Shown piece after piece: positions 25,694-34,617 of a stretch of 64,000 nucleotides of DNA. Numbering within the stretch: the stretch's first letter is position 1; each line of letters opens with the position of its first letter. The stretch is from Methyloferula stellata AR4. GTDB taxonomy: Bacteria; Pseudomonadota; Alphaproteobacteria; Rhizobiales; Beijerinckiaceae. The position numbers were made by a program, and so were the translations under genes. A model generated the notes under the pieces. It saw only the letters and a list, made by a program, of their open reading frames with translations. It was not told where the DNA came from and ran no database searches. The stretch covers positions 574,081 through 638,080 of the forward strand of contig NZ_ARWA01000001.1 of assembly GCF_000385335.1 (NCBI RefSeq), read 5' to 3'.

Positions 25694-27547
25694 TCACGCC
25701 CCGTCGAGGACGTCGCGGACTTTGGCCGCCAATTGATCGAGGGTGAAGGGCTTGCCGATCAAATGAACGCCGGGGTCGAGCACGCCATTATGGACGATGG
25801 CATTGCGCGTATAGCCGGTCGTGAAGAGAACCTTGAGTTTGGGACGCCGCCGCAGCGCTTCATCCGCGAGTTTGCGGCCGTTGATCTCCGGCATCACAAT
25901 ATCCGTAAAGAGCAGATTGATCGCCGGATCGGCGTCGAGAATCCGTAAGGCCGCGGCGGCACCGTCGGCGTGGTGCACCGTATATCCCAGTTCGCGCAGG
26001 CAGCCGACCGTCAAGGACCGGACGCGGTCTTCATCCTCGACGACAAGGACCGATTCGCTCAGGTTCCCGGCCGCGCGGTTGGGGCGCGCACTTTCAACGG
26101 CGGCCTGTTCGCTGCCGAGAAACCGCGGCAGATAAAGTTTGACCGTCGTGCCTTGCCCGACTTCCGAATAGATTTTGATGTGGCCGCCCGATTGTTTGAC
26201 GAAGCCAAACACCTGACTGAGCCCAAGCCCGGTGCCCTTACCGATCTCCTTCGTCGTAAAGAAAGGATCGAAAGCCCGGCTCACGACGTCGGACGGCATG
26301 CCCATTCCGGTGTCGGTAATGGCGATCAAAACATATTGCCCGGCTGGCACCTCGACATGCTCGGCAGCGTAAGTCTCATCAAGATAGGCGTTGAGCGTTT
26401 CGATCGTCAGCTTACCGCCGTCGGGCATGGCATCGCGGGCATTGATGCAGAGATTGAGAATGGCGCTTTCCAACTGATTGGCGTCGGCATGCGTCTTCCA
26501 GAGTCCGCCGGCCAGCACGATCTCGATTTGAATCGCTTCTCCGAGCGTCCGGCGCAAAAGATCCGACAGGCCCGACACGAACTTGTTCGGATCGATGGGC
26601 TCGGGCGTCAGCGCCTGCTGGCGGGAAAAGGCCAAAAGCCGGTTCGTTAAACCAGCCGCGCGGGTCGCACCCTCCAAGGCGCTGTCCATGAGTTGCGCGG
26701 CATCGCTTGTCTCGCCGCGATCGAGCCGTCTTTTCAGGAGATTGAGGCTACCGATCACGATCGCGAGCATATTGTTGAAATCATGCGCGATCCCGCCGGT
26801 GAGCTGGCCCACGGCCTCCATCTTTTGAGCCTGCCGCAATTGATCGGACAGCCGCTCGCGTTCCTGAGCCTCGCGAACGAGATTGACATTGGCCGCCGAC
26901 AAAGCGTCCCGCGCCGCAAGCAGCGTCGCGACCTGCCGCTGATTGATCCAAAAACTCAACAGGCCGAGGACGACGACCAGCACAGCGGCGGAGAGAATGC
27001 CAATCCGCACATGGCTCGACGCCGCATCGGCCGCGGCCGAACGTTCGTCGATGAGGCGCGCCTCCTCCGCCCTGATTTCCGCGATGAGCTCCCGGGCGCG
27101 ATCCATGACGACCTTACCGCGATCGCTGTTTATGACGACCGCCAGCTTCCCGTCATCTTTTGCCTCAATTCCGGCCTGCGCAATTTCGAGTCTTTGCTGC
27201 GCGACGGAATGCAAAGTCGACAGAAGCGGGATCTCGCTTGCGTGGCCAGAAAGCTCTTTCGACAGGACTTCGAACTGTCTCTCGAGGTTTTCGCGGCCAT
27301 TGTTAAAGGGCTCGAGATATCTTTCTTGCCCGGTCAGCAGAAAACCCCGCTGCCCGGTTTCGACATCCTGCAAGGCCGAGAGGACCGCGGCGAGACTGCT
27401 TTCAGTGGCCACCGACGACCGGAGCGCCGCTGTGTCTTCCGCTTGACGCAGACTGAGCCAAAGGCTCGCGCCGACGATCAACCCAAGGGCCAGAAACCCG
27501 GCGATGAGCGAAAACATCCGCAAAAAGACATGGGTGAGAGCGGGCAT
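25694..27547 (-). CDS. Hybrid sensor histidine kinase with CHASE3 domain and C-terminal receiver
   Basis: A 617-residue membrane-bound kinase. It has a helix at about residues 11-32, a periplasmic CHASE3-type sensor domain (with GQRGFLLTGQERYLEPF) up to a second helix at about 183-200, a HisKA domain with His255 in GGIAHDFNNM, a HATPase domain (NLCINARDAMPDG, ITDTGMGMP, GKGTGLGLS) and a receiver domain whose phosphoacceptor aspartate is in LLFTDIVMPEING. No separate response regulator gene is adjacent, so output may pass through the receiver to a distant partner. The signal is unknown. Confidence 0.93.
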   Translation of the reverse strand: MPALTHVFLRMFSLIAGFLALGLIVGASLWLSLRQAEDTAALRSSVATESSLAAVLSALQDVETGQRGFLLTGQERYLEPFNNGRENLERQFEVLSKELSGHASEIPLLSTLHSVAQQRLEIAQAGIEAKDDGKLAVVINSDRGKVVMDRARELIAEIRAEEARLIDERSAAADAASSHVRIGILSAAVLVVVLGLLSFWINQRQVATLLAARDALSAANVNLVREAQERERLSDQLRQAQKMEAVGQLTGGIAHDFNNMLAIVIGSLNLLKRRLDRGETSDAAQLMDSALEGATRAAGLTNRLLAFSRQQALTPEPIDPNKFVSGLSDLLRRTLGEAIQIEIVLAGGLWKTHADANQLESAILNLCINARDAMPDGGKLTIETLNAYLDETYAAEHVEVPAGQYVLIAITDTGMGMPSDVVSRAFDPFFTTKEIGKGTGLGLSQVFGFVKQSGGHIKIYSEVGQGTTVKLYLPRFLGSEQAAVESARPNRAAGNLSESVLVVEDEDRVRSLTVGCLRELGYTVHHADGAAAALRILDADPAINLLFTDIVMPEINGRKLADEALRRRPKLKVLFTTGYTRNAIVHNGVLDPGVHLIGKPFTLDQLAAKVRDVLDGA

Positions 27548-27680
27548 AGCTTAGCTATTATGACGATCGCGGGATATACCGACCGATTCCGCAGACTAGG
27601 CAAACAAAGCCCAACCTTGTCAACTACAGCAAGCTGCGGAAAAGCCTGCAACCTTTCCGGCGCAACCAAATCATCGTGAT

Positions 27681-28694
27681 CTAGTGATAGCTCTCACCGG
27701 GTCCGAGTTTGCCGCGGAACGTCCAATAGACAAAACCCGTGTAGAGCAGAATGAGGGGCAGCAAGATAACGACGCCGGCCAGCATGAATTTCAGCGAGGC
27801 GGATGCCGCGGCGGCCTGCCAGACGTCGACCGATGGCGGCACGAGATAAGGATAGGAGGAAATCGCAAGTCCGAGGAAACATAAAAGGAAAATGCCTATG
27901 ACGCCGAAGAAGGGCTTCATCTCGGCGCCCCTTCCGATCCACCGCCAGACGAGAAAACCGAGACCGATCGTCGCCAGCGGCAAAGGCCAGAGGAAGAAAA
28001 TATTCGGCATCGAGAACCAGCGCTCCGCGATCCGCTCATAGCGGATCGGCGTCCACAGGCTGACAAGGCCGGCGAAAAGCGCGACGGCGATCAGGAAACG
28101 CGGCGCCAGCTTTCGCGCATATGAAGCGACCTCGCCATGCGTCTTCATCATCAGCCAGCAGGTCGCGAGCAACCCATAACCTGCGATAAGCCCGAAGCCG
28201 CACATGAGCGAGAACAGCGAAAGCCAGTCGAAAGGGCCGCCCGCAAAGCGGCCATTCACGACCGTCACGCCTTGCAGCATCCCGCCGAGCACAAGACCCT
28301 GCGCGAAGACCGCGACGATCGATCCGCCGGAAAAAGCCAGATCCCAATATTTCTGGTTTGGCTTCGCCGCCCAGCGGAATTCAAACGCGACGCCGCGCAG
28401 GATCAAGGCGAGCAGCATCAGGATGATCGGAATATAAAGCGCCGAAAACAGGATCGAATAGGCCAGCGGAAAGGCAGCCAGCATGCCGCCGCCGCCAAGC
28501 ACGAGCCATGTCTCGTTGCCATCCCAGAAGGGCGCGACGGAAGACATCATATCATCGCGAAAATGTTCTTCCCGCGCCAAGGGAAACAAGATGCCGAGGC
28601 CGAGATCGAACCCGTCAAGAATGACATACATGGCGACGGCGACGCCGATGATGACGGCCCAGATCACCGGGAGGTACCAATCCGCTATCGTCAT
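27681..28694 (-). CDS. cydB: Cytochrome bd-type ubiquinol oxidase subunit II
   Basis: A 337-residue subunit with about eight membrane helices, beginning MTIADWYLPVIWAV and containing the family motifs YVILDGFDLGLG, FWDGNETWLVLGGG and GPFDWLSLFS. It stabilises the haem subunit and takes part in the quinol oxidase of the inner membrane. ATG 28694 is supported by AGAGGG about nine bases upstream; a much longer in-frame extension upstream lies in cydA sequence and is not coding. It follows cydA by 20 bases. Confidence 0.95.
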   Translation of the reverse strand: MTIADWYLPVIWAVIIGVAVAMYVILDGFDLGLGILFPLAREEHFRDDMMSSVAPFWDGNETWLVLGGGGMLAAFPLAYSILFSALYIPIILMLLALILRGVAFEFRWAAKPNQKYWDLAFSGGSIVAVFAQGLVLGGMLQGVTVVNGRFAGGPFDWLSLFSLMCGFGLIAGYGLLATCWLMMKTHGEVASYARKLAPRFLIAVALFAGLVSLWTPIRYERIAERWFSMPNIFFLWPLPLATIGLGFLVWRWIGRGAEMKPFFGVIGIFLLCFLGLAISSYPYLVPPSVDVWQAAAASASLKFMLAGVVILLPLILLYTGFVYWTFRGKLGPGESYH

Positions 28695-28714
28695 CGCACT
28701 GCCCTCTGCGTTGA

Positions 28715-30124
28715 TTAACCCGTCGGTAACGTGCCGCCCTGAGCCGCCTGTTGCGCCGCGTGCGTCGCGCCCGACAGCGGCCGCGACGGCAGGGCCTCGT
28801 CGCCACGCACGATGGCCGGCGAAGGCCCGGCATTGATCAGCCGGTTGATGTAATAAATCCCTGTCGAGAAGACGATGCCATAAACAAGCACGAAGAGCGC
28901 AAGTGAAATTGCGACCTCGCCCCCTGTGACGGGCGAAGCCGCTTCCGCCGTGCGCAAGATGCCGGTCGCAATCCAGGGCTGGCGGCCGATCTCGGTCACC
29001 ATCCAGCCGGAGATGATCGCGAGAAAGCCCAGCGGCCACGACAAAGCCGCGACATTGAGAAACAGCCGGTCGGTCGAAAGCTTGCGCCTATACCAGAGAT
29101 AGGCGCCCCAAAGAACGAGACCCAAGAGCGCGAAACCGATCGCGACCATGATACGGAAGGCGAAAAACACCGGCACCACCGGCGGCCGGTCTTCCGGCGG
29201 AAATTGCTTCAAGCCCTCGAAATGCCCATCCCATTCATGCGTGACGATGAGGGCCGCGCCGTGAGGAATCGACAGGGCGTAATCGTTGCGCTCGGCTTTC
29301 TCGTCCGGCCAACCGAACAGGACGAGTCCAGGCACTTCGGCCGAATCCCAATGCGCCTCGATCGCGGCCAATTTGGCCGGCTGATATTTTGCCGTCGCAA
29401 GCCCGTGCTCGTCGCCCGCCCAAATCTGTACGGGCGCCAGAAAGAGCGCGAGGCCCAGTCCCATCTTCAGCATGATGCCGGCGTGACCCGGATAGCGCCC
29501 GGCGAGAATGAGCCTGGCGCCGACCGCCATCACGACCACCGCCGTCGTCAGATAGGCGGCAATCACCATATGGACGAAACGATAGGGAAAAGTCGGGTTG
29601 AAGATCAGCTTCAGCCAATCGTCCGGATAGGCGACACCGTCCTTGATCACATAGCCGGCCGGAACCTGCATCCAGGAATTGGCCGAGAGAATCCAGAAAG
29701 CCGAGGTCGCCGTTCCCACCGCGACCATGATGGATGCCAAAAAATGCAGCCAGGGCGGCACGCGATTATGGCCAAACAGCATGATGCCGAGAAAGGTCGC
29801 CTCGAGAAAAAAGGCGGTGAGAACTTCGTAGGCCAGCAAGGGGCCGATGACATTGCCCGCGACGACCGAGAAATGCGCCCAATTGGTGCCGAACTCATAG
29901 GACAGAACAAGCCCCGAGACGACGCCCATGGCAAAGGAGATCGCGAAGATCTTGGTCCAGAACCGCGCCAGATCGTGATAGCGCTCGTCACGCGTGAAGA
30001 GCCAGCATCCCGTCAAAGTCGCGATGAAGGCCGAAAGCCCGATCGTGAAGGCCGGGAAAATAATATGATAAGTCACCGTGAAGGCGAATTGCCATCGGCT
30101 GAGCACCGTGGGATCGAGCTGCAT
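28715..30124 (-). CDS. cydA: Cytochrome bd ubiquinol oxidase subunit I, cyanide-insensitive (CIO) type
   Basis: A 469-residue haem-binding subunit that oxidises ubiquinol and reduces oxygen to water without proton pumping. Features are the N-terminal DPTVLSRWQFAFTVTYHIIF with axial histidine, EGTFLG-like region EATFLGIMLFG, and the quinol loop, which is short, with SIPHGAALIVTHEWDG and PPEDRPPVVPVFFAFRIMV, typical of the CIO subgroup; then GWMVTEIGRQPWIATG. ATG 30124 has GGAGG at a good distance. No cydX or cydDC genes are next to it. An oxidase of this type suits growth at low oxygen or with respiratory inhibitors. Confidence 0.95.
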   Translation of the reverse strand: MQLDPTVLSRWQFAFTVTYHIIFPAFTIGLSAFIATLTGCWLFTRDERYHDLARFWTKIFAISFAMGVVSGLVLSYEFGTNWAHFSVVAGNVIGPLLAYEVLTAFFLEATFLGIMLFGHNRVPPWLHFLASIMVAVGTATSAFWILSANSWMQVPAGYVIKDGVAYPDDWLKLIFNPTFPYRFVHMVIAAYLTTAVVVMAVGARLILAGRYPGHAGIMLKMGLGLALFLAPVQIWAGDEHGLATAKYQPAKLAAIEAHWDSAEVPGLVLFGWPDEKAERNDYALSIPHGAALIVTHEWDGHFEGLKQFPPEDRPPVVPVFFAFRIMVAIGFALLGLVLWGAYLWYRRKLSTDRLFLNVAALSWPLGFLAIISGWMVTEIGRQPWIATGILRTAEAASPVTGGEVAISLALFVLVYGIVFSTGIYYINRLINAGPSPAIVRGDEALPSRPLSGATHAAQQAAQGGTLPTG

Positions 30125-30327
30125 CTTCGCCTCCGCCCTGTTGTGCCGTTCGGACTTGCGCCTCCGCAAGCTCGTTTGGCGCCGCTCATTGGCCCCAGCA
30201 AGCTTCGTCCGCCTGTTTTATTATAGGTCTCTCATCGACCATTGGTATTGTTTACCCAATTGTGGGGAAACGTGCCGCACCTATTTGCAACGATCCACGC
30301 CCAAATCGCAGCAAGGGCTGCCGCCGG

Positions 30328-31203
30328 TCAGTTCGGCAGCCAGCCCAAGGCTACCCCCGCCAAGAGAACGACGCCGAGAAGAGCCCGGTAGATCGCGAAA
30401 GGCCAAGCCGAAAAACGCTCCAAAATCCGCAGCAGGCTCCAGATCGCCACGAAGGCCGAGATCGAAGCGACGACGAGGCCCAAGGCTAAAATCGACCATC
30501 CCTGCGCATCGAGATGCGCCTTATGCAATTCCCACAGTTCCTTGAACCCGGCCGCGGCGATCGCCGGAAGTCCGAGAAGAAAGGAAAAGCGCGCGGCCTC
30601 GGCCCGTTCGAGATCGCGAAATAGAGCCGCCGTCAATGTCGAGCCGGAGCGCGAAACGCCGGGAATCAAAGCGCCGACCTGCGCGATGCCGATGACGAGC
30701 GCATCGACGATCGTCACATTGTCGAGCGTGCGCAAATGCAGCGAATAGACTTCGGCAAGACCGAGCAGCGCCGCCATCACGAGACAGGCGATGCCGATGA
30801 CCGTCAATGTTCGCAAGGGCGAATCGCAGGCATTGAGCCAGGGCGCAAGAAGAACGCCGGCAATGATGATCGGCAAGGTCGCGATCAGGATCCAGATCAC
30901 GAAGCGGAAATTCCAATTGGAAAAATCGCGCCGCCGCGCCGCCGCGATCGAGCCGAAGAAAATGCCGCGGACATCGGACCAGAAATAGCTGATGACGGCG
31001 GCGAGCGCGGCAAGCTGCATGGCCGCCGAGAAAGCGGAACCCGGATCGCGCCATCCGAGCAAAGCCGGAACGATCCGCATATGTGCCGTCGAGGAGATCG
31101 GCAGCAGCTCGGTCAGGCCCTGCACGACGCCAAGGACCGCCACCTTGGCATAGCCCAATGCGACGAAGCCCGTGTCGAGGCCCCCGGTACAGGCAGCCGC
31201 CAT
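30328..31203 (-). CDS. uppP: Undecaprenyl-diphosphate phosphatase
   Basis: A 291-residue inner-membrane enzyme that recycles undecaprenyl diphosphate to the monophosphate carrier lipid. The conserved motif VVQGLTELLPISSTAHMRI (the first active-site region with glutamates and serines) and the second, ALIPGVSRSGSTLTAALF, are both present. Seven or eight helices are visible. ATG 31203 is used. The N-terminus is about 20 residues longer than in E. coli UppP. It lies downstream of a gene-poor stretch and is transcribed toward cydA. Confidence 0.95.
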   Translation of the reverse strand: MAAACTGGLDTGFVALGYAKVAVLGVVQGLTELLPISSTAHMRIVPALLGWRDPGSAFSAAMQLAALAAVISYFWSDVRGIFFGSIAAARRRDFSNWNFRFVIWILIATLPIIIAGVLLAPWLNACDSPLRTLTVIGIACLVMAALLGLAEVYSLHLRTLDNVTIVDALVIGIAQVGALIPGVSRSGSTLTAALFRDLERAEAARFSFLLGLPAIAAAGFKELWELHKAHLDAQGWSILALGLVVASISAFVAIWSLLRILERFSAWPFAIYRALLGVVLLAGVALGWLPN

Positions 31204-31510
31204 GTTGCCCCAGGAAAGGAAGGAACCGAAGAATCACCAGGCGCCTATGACGCCCGCGGCCATTTCTTTCAGACTCCGCCTCCAAGATCAACAGGAGGGA
31301 CGCGGCAACACACAAAGCAGGTTTCAATTCCTCCCTTTACCTTGCGTGCCCGCTTTGCCTACCATGCGCTTCTTCTTTAGCGGGGCATAATCGATTATTC
31401 ATGGATAGCGTGAAACGCATTTCACAAAGAGATGCCTTAGCTCGTTCGCCTCGGTTCCGGCGCCCAGCCGGGCCGCCCTGCTTACGACCCAAGAACCGGA
31501 GATCTGGTGT
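31204..31510. other. Intergenic stretch between uppP and the DUF4384-like gene
   Basis: Divergent genes flank 307 bases with no coding frame. It contains the perfect dyad GTGAAACGCATTTCAC at 31410-31425 and an AT-rich ATAATCGATTATT just before it. Nothing else recognised. Confidence 0.5.
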
Positions 31511-32362
31511 ATGACGGTGGCCTGCCGTCGCTTTTCAGCGGGACCTGTCTTGCACCTTTTTACCACATCCGTGTTGGCGGCCTGCTGTCTCGCTGGTGGG
31601 ATGTTCGTCGTGCTGACGGCCGGAACAGCGTCTGAAAAGACCCGCGGCGTCCGCCTCCTCAATCCCGGTGAGGAAATGGCACCGATCGCGCCGACGCATC
31701 TGGAGCCGCCGCTTGTCGGACCGAACGGCGCGCCGGTCGCAGCCATTCGCGTCGCCGTCGCCGACGGGCAATCCGGCAAGCTCGATGGCATGACCGCGCG
31801 CGATGCGCCCTTTGAAATCGTCGCACCAGGTGCCAATCCCGATCTTGTGTGGGATCCCACCTCGCATGCCGCGAGCATAGGTCGGACGATCATTGCCTAT
31901 AAGGTCGAGCAAAGCGATCTTCCGGCTGTCATCGACCGCACGGCGGCGGTGCGGGGGCTGAAGGATCTGTCGGCCTCAAAGCCGCAAGTCATGCGCGTCA
32001 GCCCCGCCGCCGAGACGCGGCATCGCGGCGACAAGGTCGAGATCGACGTAGAGAATGTCGCGAACCGGTCTTTGGTTCTGTTCAACATAGCCGGCGACGG
32101 CACGGTCCAGGCGCTTTATCCTCTGGGTTCCGATGCGCGCATTCTCGATACGAGAACCTATCGTGTGACGGTTCAGATCAGGGAGCCTTTCGGCACGGAC
32201 GCTCTCGTCGCCGTCACCGCCGCTCAGCCGATGGACCAGTTCGAGCAGGGAATCAGGCAGATCAGCCGTTTTCACAGCGCCGGCCAGGCCTTGCGGCTGG
32301 TGATGGCGGCTTTGCCGTCGGATGCGCGCATCGGGCTCGTGACCTTATCGAGCGTGCCTTAG
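31511..32362 (+). CDS. Exported or membrane-anchored protein with DUF4384-like domain
   Basis: A 283-residue protein. The N-terminus has one hydrophobic segment (about residues 17-38, VLAACCLAGGMFVVLTAG), which may be a signal anchor. A variable middle region is followed by a C-terminal domain containing RGDKVEIDVEN, LFNIAGDGTVQALYPL and VQIREPFGTDALVAVTA, which resembles the DUF4384 domain usually found behind caspase-like or kinase domains. No such catalytic domain is present here, and upstream sequence does not encode one. Function unknown. ATG 31511 is preceded by GGAG nine bases upstream. Confidence 0.65.
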   Translation: MTVACRRFSAGPVLHLFTTSVLAACCLAGGMFVVLTAGTASEKTRGVRLLNPGEEMAPIAPTHLEPPLVGPNGAPVAAIRVAVADGQSGKLDGMTARDAPFEIVAPGANPDLVWDPTSHAASIGRTIIAYKVEQSDLPAVIDRTAAVRGLKDLSASKPQVMRVSPAAETRHRGDKVEIDVENVANRSLVLFNIAGDGTVQALYPLGSDARILDTRTYRVTVQIREPFGTDALVAVTAAQPMDQFEQGIRQISRFHSAGQALRLVMAALPSDARIGLVTLSSVP

Positions 32363-32394
32363 CATCCGGACTCGATGATTTCGTAATCAGAGGA

Positions 32395-32484
32395 CCGTCA
32401 TTGCGAGGAGCGGAGCGACGAAGCAATCCATGCTGTTGTGGGACCGATTGTCCCTGGATTGCTTCGCTTCGCTCGCAATGACGG
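32395..32484. repeat. Intergenic palindromic repeat (family R5)
   Basis: CCGTCATTGCGAGGAGCGGA and its inverted form TCGCTCGCAATGACGG bound the element, with GACGAAGCAATCCA and TGGATTGCTTCG inside. A second copy lies at 57967-58051. It ends next to the stop codon of the 83-residue gene at 32486. Confidence 0.75.
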
Positions 32485-32485
32485 C

Positions 32486-32737
32486 TTATCGACTGACGCC
32501 TGACTCCGCCTTACCTATCCCGCTCGCGCTCTGCTCGGCACCCGCACCCGAAAAAGCGCGCACAAAACGGCAGCCTTCGAATAAGTCGAGCCTGCGCCCG
32601 TCCAAAAGCGTGCGCGCCATGGAAATGGCTTCTTCATCGCTCGCGATCGCCTTCAGCTCCTTCGATTTCTTGATCTTGCCTTGATCGTCGAGGAAGAAGA
32701 CCTTGTATTCGGGGCCGTCCGGTGTGCAATCCGACAT
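32486..32737 (-). CDS. Small conserved hypothetical protein
   Basis: An 83-residue soluble protein beginning MSDCTPDGPEYKVFFLDDQG, with a mixed-charge helix KSKELKAIASDEEAISMA and then LLDGRRLDLFEGCRFVRAF. The sequence has the look of a small alpha/beta protein common in Hyphomicrobiales. The last ~15 residues differ in composition. The divergent membrane protein gene starts 70 bases away. No function known. Confidence 0.75.
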   Translation of the reverse strand: MSDCTPDGPEYKVFFLDDQGKIKKSKELKAIASDEEAISMARTLLDGRRLDLFEGCRFVRAFSGAGAEQSASGIGKAESGVSR

Positions 32738-32807
32738 CGCGAGCGCTCTATTATATTATGGCTGGATAAGTCGGCGCGGAAATTAGCGCTCTCGAAGGAC
32801 GGCGTCC

Positions 32808-33407
32808 ATGCGGGCGTCTCCGCCGCCAAATCAGGATCGCTTTTTCATGAAGCAGCTTACGAAATTCTTCTGGTTCACGCTTGCCGCGATCTTCCTCATC
32901 GAGGCTTGGCTCTGGGAATATGTCGGCGGCTTCCTCCGCTGGCTTTACGACATCATCCCGCTTGCCGCCCTCAAGGCGGCGCTGGCGCGCAGCCTCGACA
33001 AATTGCCTGCACCGCTCGCGCTGGTGATTTTCGTCATTCCGATCATCCTGCTCGAACCGTTGAAAGTCGTGGCCATCTGGCTTCTCGGGCATCATCATAT
33101 CGTCTGGGGCGTGCTCACCTTCTGCTTCGCCGAAGCCTTTACGGCGGGCATTATCGCCTTTCTCTTCGACGCGCTCCGCGACAAGCTCTTGTCGATGCCG
33201 TGGTTCTTCAAGCTTTACGAATGGGTCTTGCGGGTGAACGCCTGGGCGCACGAGTTGGTGCGGCCCTATAAGGAAAAGATCCTCGCGGCCATGGCCGAGT
33301 TCCGTCTTTGGGTGAAGGAAAAGCTCGCGGCGCACGGGCAGAGCCCGTTTATCCGCAAGCTGATCGCGCTGCGCGAGCTTGTGCGGCGAAGAAGCAAGAG
33401 CGCGTAA
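32808..33407 (+). CDS. Hypothetical multi-pass membrane protein
   Basis: A 199-residue protein. Hydrophobic helices lie at about residues 18-40, 69-95 and 99-125 (LVIFVIPIILLEPLKVVAIW and the following HHIVWGVLTFCFAEAF), then a basic C-terminal region of about 70 residues rich in Lys and Arg. Start at ATG 32808 is supported by AAGGA eight bases upstream; ATG 32847 (MKQLTKFF) would also give a sensible protein. I do not recognise the family. The gene is divergent from the 83-residue gene. Confidence 0.75.
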   Translation: MRASPPPNQDRFFMKQLTKFFWFTLAAIFLIEAWLWEYVGGFLRWLYDIIPLAALKAALARSLDKLPAPLALVIFVIPIILLEPLKVVAIWLLGHHHIVWGVLTFCFAEAFTAGIIAFLFDALRDKLLSMPWFFKLYEWVLRVNAWAHELVRPYKEKILAAMAEFRLWVKEKLAAHGQSPFIRKLIALRELVRRRSKSA

Positions 33408-33430
33408 TTGCGGGGTCCATCATCGGACTA

Positions 33431-33580
33431 CTGCATTCAGCTCTTGGCGGCGAGCGTGGCGAGCGGATCGCTTTAGTCAATGACGACCCATCAAAGATGG
33501 GTCGCCGCCGAAGGCGGTCTGCGATCATTGACAAAAGCGATACCGTCTCGCCGAAAATGCCAGCCAAGAGAAGAATGGCA
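33431..33580. repeat. Intergenic palindromic repeat (family R3)
   Basis: Contains GTCAATGACGACCC, CGCCGCCGAAGGCGGTC and GATCATTGACAAAAG, matching the elements at 20771-20915 and 36532-36620. It fills the gap between the convergent membrane-protein and xerC genes. Confidence 0.65.
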
Positions 33581-33606
33581 GATAATGAGGTGAGCCCGGT
33601 CAGGGC

Positions 33607-34581
33607 TCACCGCCCCCTTGGATGCGCCGAGCGATAGGCTTCGAGCAACCGCTTGCCGTCGACAGCCGTATAGATCTGCGTCGTCGACAGGGAGGCATGG
33701 CCCAATAATTCCTGGATGGCGCGCAGATCGCCGCCGCGGCTCAGAAGATGCGTCGCAAAGGAATGGCGCAGCGCATGCGGCGTAGCGCTGTCCGGCAGGC
33801 CGAGCGCACCGCGCAATTCGGCCACCGTGAACTGGATCATCCGCGGCGAAAGAGGACCGCCCTTGGCGCCGACGAAGAGCGGCCCTTCGGGTGGCAGATG
33901 GTAGGGGCAAAGCGACAGATAGGTCTCAAGCCCGCGTTTGACGGGCAGGATGATCGGCACGCCGCGGCGCTTGCCGCCCTTGCCGGTGACGGTCAGGGAA
34001 TCGCTCGTGCCAAGCGGCGCGTCGCATCGCTTGATCGACAGAGCCTCGGAAATACGCAACCCCGCGCCATAGAGGAGGCCCAGCACGGCGGCATCGCGCG
34101 CCAGCACCCAGGCGGGTTTTTCCGCGCCGGCGCGGGCTTCGACTCGCATCATCTCGCGGGCCTCCCTGATGGGTAGAGGCTTCGGCAGGGTCCGCGCCAC
34201 CTTTGGCGTGCGCACGGCCGAAAATGCCGCCGCCTCGGCTTTACCCTCGCGTTGCAGCATGCGGGCGAAGGAGCGCAGGCCCGAAAGCTGCCGCAGCAGC
34301 GACCGGCTGCCGACCCCTTCCTTGCGGCGGCGGGCCATGAAGGCGCGCAGATCCGCTGCGGTCAGATCGGCGAAGGTCGCGAATGTGACGGGTTGTCCGA
34401 AATGCTCGGATAGAAAGACGAGGAATTGCCGGAGATCCCGCGCATAAGCTTCGCAGGTCAGCGCCGCCAGCCGTTTTTCGCTCGCAAGCTCGGCGAGCCA
34501 GGCCGCCGCGGCCTCCGCAACCTCCGCATCAGCCGGACCGATATCGAAGGCGGCAGAACCATCCACCAAAATATGCTCCAT
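33607..34581 (-). CDS. xerC: Tyrosine recombinase, XerC/XerD type
   Basis: A 324-residue site-specific recombinase. The N-terminal SAM-like core-binding domain spans about residues 20-130. The catalytic domain has the first arginine in LLYGAGLRISEAL, the lysine-containing beta hairpin GKGGKRRGVPI, HALRHSFATHLL (His-x-x-Arg), the second histidine in LLGHASLSTTQIYT, and the nucleophile tyrosine in the same motif. The length and features fit chromosome-dimer-resolving XerC/D rather than a phage integrase. Which of the two paralogs it is cannot be settled from one sequence; the context (near DUF1476) does not tell. Confidence 0.92.
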   Translation of the reverse strand: MEHILVDGSAAFDIGPADAEVAEAAAAWLAELASEKRLAALTCEAYARDLRQFLVFLSEHFGQPVTFATFADLTAADLRAFMARRRKEGVGSRSLLRQLSGLRSFARMLQREGKAEAAAFSAVRTPKVARTLPKPLPIREAREMMRVEARAGAEKPAWVLARDAAVLGLLYGAGLRISEALSIKRCDAPLGTSDSLTVTGKGGKRRGVPIILPVKRGLETYLSLCPYHLPPEGPLFVGAKGGPLSPRMIQFTVAELRGALGLPDSATPHALRHSFATHLLSRGGDLRAIQELLGHASLSTTQIYTAVDGKRLLEAYRSAHPRGR

Positions 34582-34617
34582 GCGAAACGGAATACGCCGG
34601 AGAGCTAAAAATTCCGT

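Noticed and set aside
28695-29039. 115-residue in-frame N-terminal extension of cydB
   Set aside because: It overlaps cydA coding sequence and has no membrane or family character; ATG 28694 has a ribosome site and the standard N-terminus.
33607-34581. Phage or integrative-element integrase
   Set aside because: The length, core motifs and lack of nearby mobile genes, attachment repeats or tRNA favour a housekeeping XerC/D.
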